From positions 1-13,815 of the forward strand of contig PWVP01000150.1 of NCBI GenBank assembly GCA_003561815.1: 13,815 nucleotides of DNA. Direction: 5' to 3'. The translations under genes and the position numbers were made by a program. Source of the DNA: Campylobacterota bacterium. Its GTDB lineage: Bacteria > Campylobacterota > Campylobacteria > Campylobacterales > SZUA-545. The notes beneath the pieces are model-generated. The model made no database searches and had not been told where the DNA came from. It worked only from the letters and a program-made list of their open reading frames with translations. Position 1 is the stretch's first letter; every line of letters starts with the position of its first letter. Below are positions 1 through 4,919 of the stretch, piece after piece.

Positions 1-5
1 AAAGT

Positions 6-20
6 GAACAGGCTACTTTT
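6..20 (+). repeat. REP-like motif, copy A
   Basis: First of four copies of a short motif whose core reads ACAGGCTACTTTT. The flanks AAAGT (1-5) and ACTTT (15-19) are complementary, so the copy can fold with ACAGGCT in the loop. The complementary strand carries GTAG followed by CCTGT; a GTAG tetranucleotide is the known hallmark of REP elements recognised by REP-associated tyrosine transposases. The link to the transposase at 962 is inference. Confidence 0.5.
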
Positions 21-74
21 ACTATGCAAGCTTACAGTTTGCAATTTATCCTTCTTAAAACCATCACTTTCTGA

Positions 75-80
75 TACAAT
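75..80 (+). promoter_or_regulatory. -10 box TACAAT, predicted leaderless start
   Basis: TACAAT lies exactly 6 bp before the ATG at 87, and no Shine-Dalgarno sequence is present. Transcription would begin at or next to the A of the start codon, giving a leaderless mRNA. The paralogous gene at 514 has the same hexamer at the same distance. No good -35 is visible (TTCTTA at 52-57 at best). Confidence 0.5.
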
Positions 81-86
81 AACCCC

Positions 87-425
87 ATGGGCAAACTGGA
101 CGAAGTCAAAGAGATTCTCAACACACTGAGGTTGCTTTTTAGTATAGGCGTGGGTTTAGTTGTGGTGGTGACTGGCTCTTTGATCGCCAAAGAGCAGTCT
201 GGAAGTATTGATCTGTACTTTTGGCTCGGTGTCTGCCTAGTGGTCGGCTTGTTGGGCTTGATAGCTTATCTGGCCCGTTCGATACGAAAAATACAGAAAA
301 GATCGGGGACTTATGATGGCACAGTTGGCGATTGTCTTGCTTGTATTGGGGTTTGCCGGTGTTTTGATCTATGCACTGCGAGAGTTCACATCCACAAAGA
401 TCCCGCACTAAAAAAGGGAGGCTGA
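87..425 (+). CDS. small two-helix membrane protein, copy 1, apparently frameshifted
   Basis: Function unknown. The protein starts MGKLDEVK, followed by two hydrophobic segments (about residues 17-35 and 45-64) and a basic stretch. It is a paralogue of the 76-aa protein at 514-744. As read, the open frame gives 112 aa. Residues after about 70 form a Cys-rich tail that overlaps, out of frame, the small ORF at 313-411. Restoring one A to the A-run at 297-300 would end the protein as KKIGDL with TGA at 314-316. That gives 76 aa, the same length as copy 2, and the stop would overlap the next ATG. The gene is therefore probably inactivated by a 1-base deletion, or the base is a sequencing error. 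No Shine-Dalgarno is present. I do not recognise a named family. Confidence 0.55.
   Translation: MGKLDEVKEILNTLRLLFSIGVGLVVVVTGSLIAKEQSGSIDLYFWLGVCLVVGLLGLIAYLARSIRKIQKRSGTYDGTVGDCLACIGVCRCFDLCTARVHIHKDPALKKGG
313..411 (+). CDS. 32-aa single-helix membrane peptide, partner of copy 1
   Basis: The peptide begins MMAQLAIVLLVLGFAG, has one transmembrane helix (about residues 4-21) and a polar tail ending STKIPH. Its ATG (313-315) would overlap the TGA (314-316) of the preceding gene once that gene's frameshift is repaired, which is the ATGA arrangement typical of translational coupling. The second unit has the same layout (744-824), so two copies support it as a real gene. ATG 316 is an alternative start. 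Function unknown. Confidence 0.5.
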   Translation: MMAQLAIVLLVLGFAGVLIYALREFTSTKIPH

Positions 426-431
426 GAAAAA

Positions 432-449
432 GGAGACAGGCTACTTTTT
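432..449 (+). repeat. REP-like motif, copy B
   Basis: GGAGACAGGCTACTTTTT. It sits in the best hairpin of the set: AGAAAAAG (425-432) pairs perfectly with CTTTTTCT (444-451) around the loop GAGACAGGCTA. It lies about 65 bp upstream of the second small gene, much as copy A does for the first, so the unit and its upstream region seem to have been duplicated together. Confidence 0.55.
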
Positions 450-477
450 CTATCTTTCTCGACTTTACTTCCCCTGT

Positions 478-507
478 TTGTACAAATCCATCTCTTTTCG
501 CTACAAT
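478..507 (+). promoter_or_regulatory. promoter of copy 2, leaderless
   Basis: TTGTAC (478-483) and TACAAT (502-507) are separated by 18 bp, a plausible sigma-70 pair with pyrimidine-rich spacer. The ATG at 514 follows the -10 box after 6 bp and has no ribosome binding site, so a leaderless transcript is predicted. Confidence 0.5.
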
Positions 508-513
508 CATCGA

Positions 514-744
514 ATGGGAAAAATCGATGAGGTCAAAAGTCGCATTGCTTGGCTTGAGACACTATTTAAGATTACGGTGATGGTGTTGGTTGCTGATGTG
601 GCGGGGGTTGTGAAGCTTTCGCTTGATGGTATCGATACCCCGTGGTTTTATGCAGGTATCGCATTGGCTACGGTCTTGACAGTCGCAATCATCGTGCTGT
701 CTAGAAAGATCGAGACACATATTCGGGAACTAAAGGACATCTAA
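514..744 (+). CDS. small two-helix membrane protein, copy 2
   Basis: 76 aa, beginning MGKIDEVKSRIAWLETLF. There are two transmembrane segments (about 18-38 and 46-65) and a charged C-terminal helix ending ELKDI. I chose ATG 514 over the possible TTG at 478 because the paralogue at 87 starts with the same MGK-[IL]-DEVK and because the -10 box lies between the two. The stop TAA (742-744) overlaps the ATG of the next small gene. Function unknown. Short membrane proteins opening with MGK-x-DEVK are, from memory only, recurrent hypothetical proteins in Campylobacterota. Confidence 0.65.
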   Translation: MGKIDEVKSRIAWLETLFKITVMVLVADVAGVVKLSLDGIDTPWFYAGIALATVLTVAIIVLSRKIETHIRELKDI

Positions 745-824
745 TGGTGGAAATGGCTGCGGTTGTATTTTTGTTTCTTGTGCTTGCGGTTGCTTTCTTG
801 TACCCTGTGCTGATCGCGGAGTAG
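744..824 (+). CDS. 26-aa single-helix membrane peptide, partner of copy 2
   Basis: Begins MVEMAAVVFLFLVLAVAFLY and is almost entirely one hydrophobic helix, ending PVLIAE. It overlaps the upstream stop as TAATG, so it is probably translated by coupling. It matches the arrangement at 313-411. It is too short for ordinary gene callers. Function unknown; a regulatory subunit of the two-helix protein or a small membrane-active peptide are both possible. Confidence 0.5.
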   Translation: MVEMAAVVFLFLVLAVAFLYPVLIAE

Positions 825-860
825 AGGCCCACTGCACTCCATGGGCAAACTAGACGAAGT

Positions 861-892
861 AAAGAGAAGAGAAGAGGAGAGGAGAGGAGAGG
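861..892 (+). repeat. purine tract with GGAGA pentamer repeats
   Basis: 32 bases of pure A/G, including three direct GGAGA units (876-890) after AGAAG-type units. Such tracts change length by slippage. Here the tract lies in a dead gene stub, and no long frame downstream would be switched by a length change. Confidence 0.6.
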
Positions 893-901
893 CTACTTTT
901 T
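887..901 (+). repeat. REP-like motif, copy C1 (degenerate)
   Basis: GAGAGGCTACTTTTT. It shares the GGCTACTTTTT half with copies A, B and C2 but has GAG in place of the ACA half. It is joined directly to the purine tract of the gene remnant. Confidence 0.45.
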
Positions 902-908
902 AGAGAAA

Positions 909-926
909 GGGGACAGGCTACTTTTT
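909..926 (+). repeat. REP-like motif, copy C2
   Basis: GGGGACAGGCTACTTTTT, the fullest copy, 8 bp after C1 in direct orientation. Flanking GAAAG and CTTTT can pair (one G-T) around the GACAGGCTA loop. Its T-run leads straight into a TACAAT box (929-934), so it may also supply the T-rich DNA before the transposase promoter. Confidence 0.55.
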
Positions 927-928
927 GA

Positions 929-934
929 TACAAT
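929..934 (+). promoter_or_regulatory. -10 box of the transposase gene
   Basis: TACAAT directly after the T-run of motif C2, 27 bp before the ATG at 962. Unlike the small genes, this unit has a leader with a Shine-Dalgarno sequence (AAGGAG, 951-956). Confidence 0.45.
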
Positions 935-961
935 GCTGAAAATCAGAGCCAAGGAGAGCAA

Positions 962-1639
962 ATGCCCCGCATCCCTAGAGGCGATCAGAGCGGCGAGGTG
1001 CAGCACATCATTAACCGCGGCAATGCCCGTATGGCCGTTTTCCATGATGACGAGGATTATCAGAAATTCATCGACCTTCTCCAGAAGGGCAGAGAACGAA
1101 ACGCTATCGAACTGATGGCCTTTTGTCTCATGCCTAATCACTACCATCTAGCGCTACGCAGCAAAAAGCCGGGATCGATGAGCCGCTTTATGCAGTGGCT
1201 CCACACCTCCTATGTCCGTTATCATCATCAAAAATACCAAAGCAGCGGCCATCTTTGGCAGGGGCGGTACAAAAACTTTCTCGTCCAGAGCGAAGGGTAT
1301 TTGTGGGTGCTGATCAAATACATCGAAGCCAATCCGCTGCGCGCAGGATTGGTCGATCGTGCTCAGGCGTGGCCCTACTCCTCTCTAGTGCACCGCATAC
1401 GACCAGCCGGAGAGCCGATGCTCGCTCGGCTTCCGATCGCCCTGCCTGTCCACTGGGTCGATGAGGTTAATACCCCGATGAAAAGCAGCCAATTGGACAG
1501 CCTTCGCCAAAGCGTGAATCGGCAGGCACCGTTTGGGCAGGCCGACTGGTGTGTGCAGCAAGCGGCACAAAACGGCCTAGAGTCCACCCTGCGCCCCCGT
1601 GGTAGACCCAAAAAACCACCCAAAGAGTCCAAATCATAA
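962..1639 (+). CDS. REP-associated-type Y1/HUH transposase (IS200-like family)
   Basis: 225-aa single-domain protein of the Y1 transposase superfamily, which cuts and rejoins single-stranded DNA through a tyrosine nucleophile. His60 and His62 (MPNHYH) form the HUH metal site, and Tyr120 in the segment KYIEANPLRAG is the probable nucleophile. The WQGRY and WPYSS segments are typical of the RAYT group. A basic, AT-hook-like RPRGRPKK lies at 211-218. Length is slightly above the usual 165-210 aa. AAGGAG is 5 bp before the ATG. Four REP-like motifs sit on its 5' side and none on the 3' side. It appears intact. RAYTs are usually single-copy domesticated enzymes rather than self-mobile insertion sequences. 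Confidence 0.9.
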   Translation: MPRIPRGDQSGEVQHIINRGNARMAVFHDDEDYQKFIDLLQKGRERNAIELMAFCLMPNHYHLALRSKKPGSMSRFMQWLHTSYVRYHHQKYQSSGHLWQGRYKNFLVQSEGYLWVLIKYIEANPLRAGLVDRAQAWPYSSLVHRIRPAGEPMLARLPIALPVHWVDEVNTPMKSSQLDSLRQSVNRQAPFGQADWCVQQAAQNGLESTLRPRGRPKKPPKESKS

Positions 1640-1712
1640 ATCGATCAGCTTTATTTCGATAGCATGACATCTAGGCCCTATTTAGGGTCAATTTAGCCTA
1701 AAGGAGAGCGTC

Positions 1713-1961
1713 ATGAAACGCTTACTGCTTCTTTTTGTGTTTCTTGCTGTAACCCTCTTTGCTAAAGTGGATATCAACACGGCTGATGCTACTGCGCTGC
1801 AGTCGCTGCCAGGGATCGGGCCGGCAAAAGCGGAGGCGATCATCGAGTGGCGTGAGGATAATGGCGGCTTTCAGCATGTGCGCGACATGCGAAATGTCAC
1901 CGGCATCGGGCCGCGCACCTATGAGCAGATCCGCGATCGCGTTACCGTGGGCGAGCGCTAG
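1713..1961 (+). CDS. secreted ComEA-type helix-hairpin-helix protein
   Basis: 82 aa. A signal peptide (residues 1-18, ending LFA) precedes one ComEA domain with two helix-hairpin-helix motifs: SLPGIGPAKAEAI, and NVTGIGPRTYEQI. These bind the DNA backbone without sequence preference. ComEA proteins act in the periplasm or at the cell surface to capture DNA during natural transformation. This form lacks the membrane anchor and linker of the Gram-positive protein, as is usual in Gram-negative bacteria. The ribosome binding site AAGGAG (1701-1706) is 6 bp before the ATG. It appears to be monocistronic, with a terminator at 1981. Confidence 0.87.
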   Translation: MKRLLLLFVFLAVTLFAKVDINTADATALQSLPGIGPAKAEAIIEWREDNGGFQHVRDMRNVTGIGPRTYEQIRDRVTVGER

Positions 1962-1980
1962 CTAGCAACTTGCATCCGAT

Positions 1981-2008
1981 AGGCAGACGACCTGGGGGTA
2001 GTCTGCCT
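1981..2008 (+). terminator. intrinsic terminator after the ComEA-type gene
   Basis: A perfect 8-bp stem, AGGCAGAC (1981-1988) with GTCTGCCT (2001-2008), encloses a 12-nt loop that can extend by ACC/GGT. Pyrimidine- and T-rich DNA follows (TCTTCGCTTCTA). It lies 20 bp after the stop codon. Confidence 0.6.
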
Positions 2009-2131
2009 TCTTCGCTTCTATACCCCCTTTCATCTCTTTTCTAAACCCCTTTTGTAACCGTCACCGTTTTGTAGACCGCTGCTGGCACACTTTGGCCGCT
2101 TTGAAGCAACCAAACCCCTTAAGGAGTCTAG

Positions 2132-3364
2132 ATGAAAGCTCTTCGATTTAGTGTGGCTGCAGCGGCAGCTCTGGCGCTGGCTCTGCCCGCTTCCGTTTCT
2201 GCGGCAGAAAACAGTGTCGTGGCCAACTCCGGCACGCAGATTAAGTTTTTTGGCGATGCCCGTCTGCGGGGAACCATCAATAGCATGGGTGACTCGTTTG
2301 TGGATGATGAAACCGCTAAGTTTGATACCCGCCTACGCTTTGGTATGCACGCCAAAACCGAAAGCGGTGTGGAGGCCTACTATCGGTTGCGTATTTTCAA
2401 TACCGATGTTAGTGGTGAGAACTTTGACGATCGTGCCGATAAGGGCGGTTCCGGCCTAGGGATTCACCCCGAGGAGGGTGCTTGGGTAAAAGCCCCTTTG
2501 ATGGAGAATGCGACCCTACAGTTTGGTATGGTTGTGGATGATTGGGGAACCAGCTTTAGCCCCGGCTATGGATACAATGTGCCGCTTGCGGATATGAGCT
2601 ACACTTTGAGCGATGATATGACCATCGGTCTGGAGATTGTGAAAAATGAAGAGCGCAAAGGCGCTTTTGGCGTGATGGGCGGTGAAAACGACCACACCAC
2701 CATTACCCCCTGGATTGCCGGTAAGTCTGGCGATCTGAACTACGGTGTGCGCTTTAGCCTTGAGAACGATAACAACGCAACCACTGGCGGAAGCGACACC
2801 TCTGATACCCATATCGCCGCCTTTGTAACCGGCAAGGTAAACGGCATCGATCTGGCCGCTGAGCTGCACACCATGAGTGGCGATAGCTATGATGATGATC
2901 CGATGGGGATCTTTGTACAGGGCTTGATGCCGCTGGATGATCAGCTCACCGTGGGCGCGGCTTTGGCTGTGACGATGAATGGCTACGAATCTAGCAAATA
3001 CTTTGCCCCCACAGCCCTGATCGGCACCGTGAATCCGACCGGTATTGTAGATTTTGGTGGTGACTTCAAAGACTGGAAAGATGACGATGGTGATAAAATG
3101 CCCTCCACCACAGGCGACGGTACCGATATGGCGATCGTGATTCCGGTTATCTATAAAATGAGCGACACCATGAGCATCGATGCCAAACTGGCCCACCTGA
3201 CTGTGCTCGATGGCGATGAGTCGCTGACCGAGCTGGATCTGGGGGTAAGCGCCCGGCTAAGCCAGGATGTCAGCTACCGCGCCGTGATGGCTTACGGTAT
3301 GCCTAGCATGAGTGGGGAAGACGATATTCTGACGCTGCATCACGCGATCAGTGTTCGGTTCTAG
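2132..3364 (+). CDS. outer-membrane beta-barrel porin
   Basis: 410 aa. A clear signal peptide (residues 1-24, cleavage after VSA) precedes alternating amphipathic strands rich in Gly, Asp and aromatic residues. The protein ends in the C-terminal Phe (ISVRF) that the BAM machinery recognises. It is very acidic, with Asp-rich loops such as DWKDDDGD (about residue 315), which could bind divalent cations or favour cation passage. It probably forms a general or specific diffusion channel; the substrate is unknown. AAGGAG (2121-2126) is 5 bp before the ATG. It is monocistronic, and its stop codon shares a CTAG with the stop of the convergent mrp gene. Confidence 0.82.
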   Translation: MKALRFSVAAAAALALALPASVSAAENSVVANSGTQIKFFGDARLRGTINSMGDSFVDDETAKFDTRLRFGMHAKTESGVEAYYRLRIFNTDVSGENFDDRADKGGSGLGIHPEEGAWVKAPLMENATLQFGMVVDDWGTSFSPGYGYNVPLADMSYTLSDDMTIGLEIVKNEERKGAFGVMGGENDHTTITPWIAGKSGDLNYGVRFSLENDNNATTGGSDTSDTHIAAFVTGKVNGIDLAAELHTMSGDSYDDDPMGIFVQGLMPLDDQLTVGAALAVTMNGYESSKYFAPTALIGTVNPTGIVDFGGDFKDWKDDDGDKMPSTTGDGTDMAIVIPVIYKMSDTMSIDAKLAHLTVLDGDESLTELDLGVSARLSQDVSYRAVMAYGMPSMSGEDDILTLHHAISVRF

Positions 3365-4377
3365 CCCAGAGCCTTAAGCAGCCCTGCCGCCACCTGGCGG
3401 TAGGGTTCTGCCACCTCTTCGTTTGTCGCGGCGGGGAACCCCTCGTCCGCTCCGTTTCGGATCGCCTCCTCTAGCGGAATCTGCGCTAAAAGTTTGAGAT
3501 CGTAGCGACCGGCCAGCAGAGCGCCACCGCCCTGCCCAAACGGGTGGTGTCTCTTGTCACCAATCACCATATAGCTCATATTCTCCACCACCCCCGCAAT
3601 CGGTACGCGGCACTCCTCAAACATCCGCACCGCCCGGGAGACATCGTCGATACTCGCCATCTGGGGTGTCGTGACCAGCAGAGCCGCGGCGATCGGCAGC
3701 TCCTGGGCCATGGTCAGCTGCACATCCCCCGTACCCGGCGGCATATCGATAACCAAAAAGTCCAGCTCCCCCCACGCCACATCCTCCAGAAACTGGATCA
3801 GTGCGCTGGTGGCCACACTGGCCCGCCACGCCAGCGGGGTATCTTCGGTAGGGGTGGTCATCCCCACTGACATCACCTTGACGCCGAAATTCTCCGCCGG
3901 GATCATCTTATCCTCATCACTCCAGCGCAGCCGCTCTTCGCGCAGTCCTAGCATCCGCGGCACATCCGGGCCGTAGACATCGGCATCGAGCAGCCCCACG
4001 CGGTGACCCTGCTGCGCCAGCGCCACGGCGAGATTGACCGAGAGGGTGGTTTTGCCCACGCCGCCTTTGCCACTGCTTACGGCGATCACCTTTTGGGCGT
4101 AGGGGGCACGGTTGTTGGGATTCTGGGTGGTGCCGTGCGCTACTCTCTTGGCGGTTCTGGGTCGCACGCTCAGCTGGTAACGATCGCCATAACGCGCTCT
4201 GATCTCGGCCTCGATCGCACTAAAGGCCTCCTCATTCTGGATAGCCAGCACCACATCGAGCCGCTTATCCTGCAGACTCAGATCGGCTATGAGCTCCAGG
4301 CTGCCGAGTGTTCGTTCCAGCTTCGGATAGCGTATCGCCTCTATCTCGCGGCGAATCTGCTCTTTAGGCGAGCTCAT
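3361..4377 (-). CDS. mrp: Mrp/ApbC-family P-loop ATPase, Fe-S cluster carrier
   Basis: 338 aa, cytoplasmic. Residues 1-75 are the N-terminal MIP18/DUF59-like domain. The P-loop NTPase core has the deviant Walker A GKGGVGKT (103-110), DADVYGPD (131-138) and the DMPPGTGD switch (211-218). Family members assemble or transfer 4Fe-4S clusters as dimers. The C-terminal CxxC that holds the bridging cluster in many homologues is missing: after ENMS the sequence reads YMVIGDKRHHPFG. The only cysteine in the protein is Cys256. The gene overlaps the preceding minus-strand gene by 14 bp, so the two are probably co-translated. There is no evident strong ribosome binding site. Confidence 0.9.
   Translation of the reverse strand: MSSPKEQIRREIEAIRYPKLERTLGSLELIADLSLQDKRLDVVLAIQNEEAFSAIEAEIRARYGDRYQLSVRPRTAKRVAHGTTQNPNNRAPYAQKVIAVSSGKGGVGKTTLSVNLAVALAQQGHRVGLLDADVYGPDVPRMLGLREERLRWSDEDKMIPAENFGVKVMSVGMTTPTEDTPLAWRASVATSALIQFLEDVAWGELDFLVIDMPPGTGDVQLTMAQELPIAAALLVTTPQMASIDDVSRAVRMFEECRVPIAGVVENMSYMVIGDKRHHPFGQGGGALLAGRYDLKLLAQIPLEEAIRNGADEGFPAATNEEVAEPYRQVAAGLLKALG
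3382..3405 (+). terminator. possible porin terminator inside the mrp 3' end
   Basis: CCCTGCCGCC (3382-3391) pairs with GGCGGTAGGG (3396-3405), with one G-T pair and a 4-nt loop, 18 bp after the porin stop. Only a weak T content follows (TTCTG). It may stop porin transcripts before they run antisense through mrp. Confidence 0.35.
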
Positions 4378-4711
4378 GGGCCGCTTCGCTTCTAAGATAG
4401 GCGGCCACCGCCCGCGCCTTGGCGATCGAGGGCTCTAAAAGCGCAGTGGCGGCCGGGTAGGGTGTGCTGCTCTCTAAAAGATCAGAGGCGCGATGATCGA
4501 TGATCGCCGCGAGCTTATCGAGCCACTGCTGGCGCTTGGCCGGCTCTTTCGCCTCAAAAAGCAGGGCATCATAAAGCGCCTCGGTGCTCTTGATCGGAAG
4601 CGCGATGCCAGCTGCCTTTGCGGCACTTTGAAGATCCTGTGGGCTGAGCACCACGCCGCACTGATCCAGCGAAAAAAGTCGAATTCTCAGGGGAAGTCCG
4701 CTTTGAATCAT
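4364..4711 (-). CDS. small helical protein of unknown function upstream of mrp
   Basis: 115 aa, no signal peptide, no transmembrane segment, one Cys; predicted mostly helical and Ala/Leu-rich after residue 25. I chose the ATG at 4711 over the GTG at 4714: AAGGA ends 5 bp before this ATG but only 2 bp before the GTG. The 3' end overlaps mrp by 14 bp, so a role alongside Mrp is possible but unproven. I do not recognise a family. At this length it is too short for a TorD-type molybdoenzyme chaperone (about 200 aa). Confidence 0.7.
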   Translation of the reverse strand: MIQSGLPLRIRLFSLDQCGVVLSPQDLQSAAKAAGIALPIKSTEALYDALLFEAKEPAKRQQWLDKLAAIIDHRASDLLESSTPYPAATALLEPSIAKARAVAAYLRSEAAHELA

Positions 4712-4751
4712 CACTATCCTTAGTTAGTGTATTAAACTTCAGTTTGCTTTC

Positions 4752-4770
4752 AGTATACCAGAAAAAAGCT
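4752..4770 (-). promoter_or_regulatory. promoter of the unknown gene-mrp operon
   Basis: Read on the minus strand, TATACT (4757-4752) with an upstream TGG follows a run of six Ts (4766-4761). This T-tract plus TATAAT-like box is the usual vegetative promoter form in Campylobacterota. It lies about 40 bp before the start codon. Confidence 0.5.
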
Positions 4771-4832
4771 GATGGTTAGAGCGGCAATCGCCCCCATCCT
4801 GAGCGAAAAATAAAAGCAAAATTTATAGAGAT

Positions 4833-4866
4833 TATAATTCTCCTGTAAGAAAAGAGCCCCTATAAT
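4833..4866 (+). promoter_or_regulatory. two -10 boxes before the molybdoenzyme operon
   Basis: Two perfect TATAAT hexamers occur at 4833-4838 and 4861-4866, the first after AT-rich DNA. They are 28 bp apart and divergent from the minus-strand promoter at 4752. Either or both could drive the operon starting at 4920. I see no convincing FNR-type or other operator palindrome. Confidence 0.5.
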
Positions 4867-4919
4867 GCTCGATCCTTAAGCAGTTGGATTGCTTATATCA
4901 AATCAGGAGGGAGATGCTT

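Larger units (their letters stand above)
841..903 (+). pseudogene. truncated third copy of the MGK-DEVK small gene
   Basis: The first 24 bases repeat the start of copy 1 with two differences and encode MGKLDEVK. The frame then runs into a purine-only tract (861-892) with GGAGA pentamers, then into a REP-like motif, and stops at TAG 901-903 after 20 codons. No hydrophobic segment survives. No TACAAT box precedes it. This is a remnant, probably truncated by recombination at the repeat. Confidence 0.5.

Noticed and set aside
478..513. Longer start (TTG at 478) for the second small membrane protein
   Set aside because: The extension contains the -10 box and has no counterpart in copy 1; ATG 514 gives the shared MGK-DEVK start.
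861..892. Phase-variable contingency locus driven by the GGAGA repeats
   Set aside because: Changing repeat number does not join the stub to any long downstream frame; the transposase frame has a stop at 926-928 and its own ribosome binding site.
1..926. CRISPR array
   Set aside because: Motif copies are 15-18 bp, unevenly spaced (8 to about 455 bp), and the spaces between hold genes; no cas genes are present.
962..1639. Complete mobile IS200/IS605 element
   Set aside because: No tnpB or defined left and right ends are seen, and repeats occur on one side only; a domesticated REP-associated transposase fits better.
1672..1700. Terminator or riboswitch between the transposase and the ComEA-type gene
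   Set aside because: Only short stems (CCCT/AGGG inside TAGGC/GCCTA) with no T-run and no conserved riboswitch core were seen.
4884..4919. Upstream TTG start for the rhodanese gene
   Set aside because: It would place 12 polar residues before the signal peptide, while AGGAGG at 4905-4910 is correctly spaced for ATG 4920.
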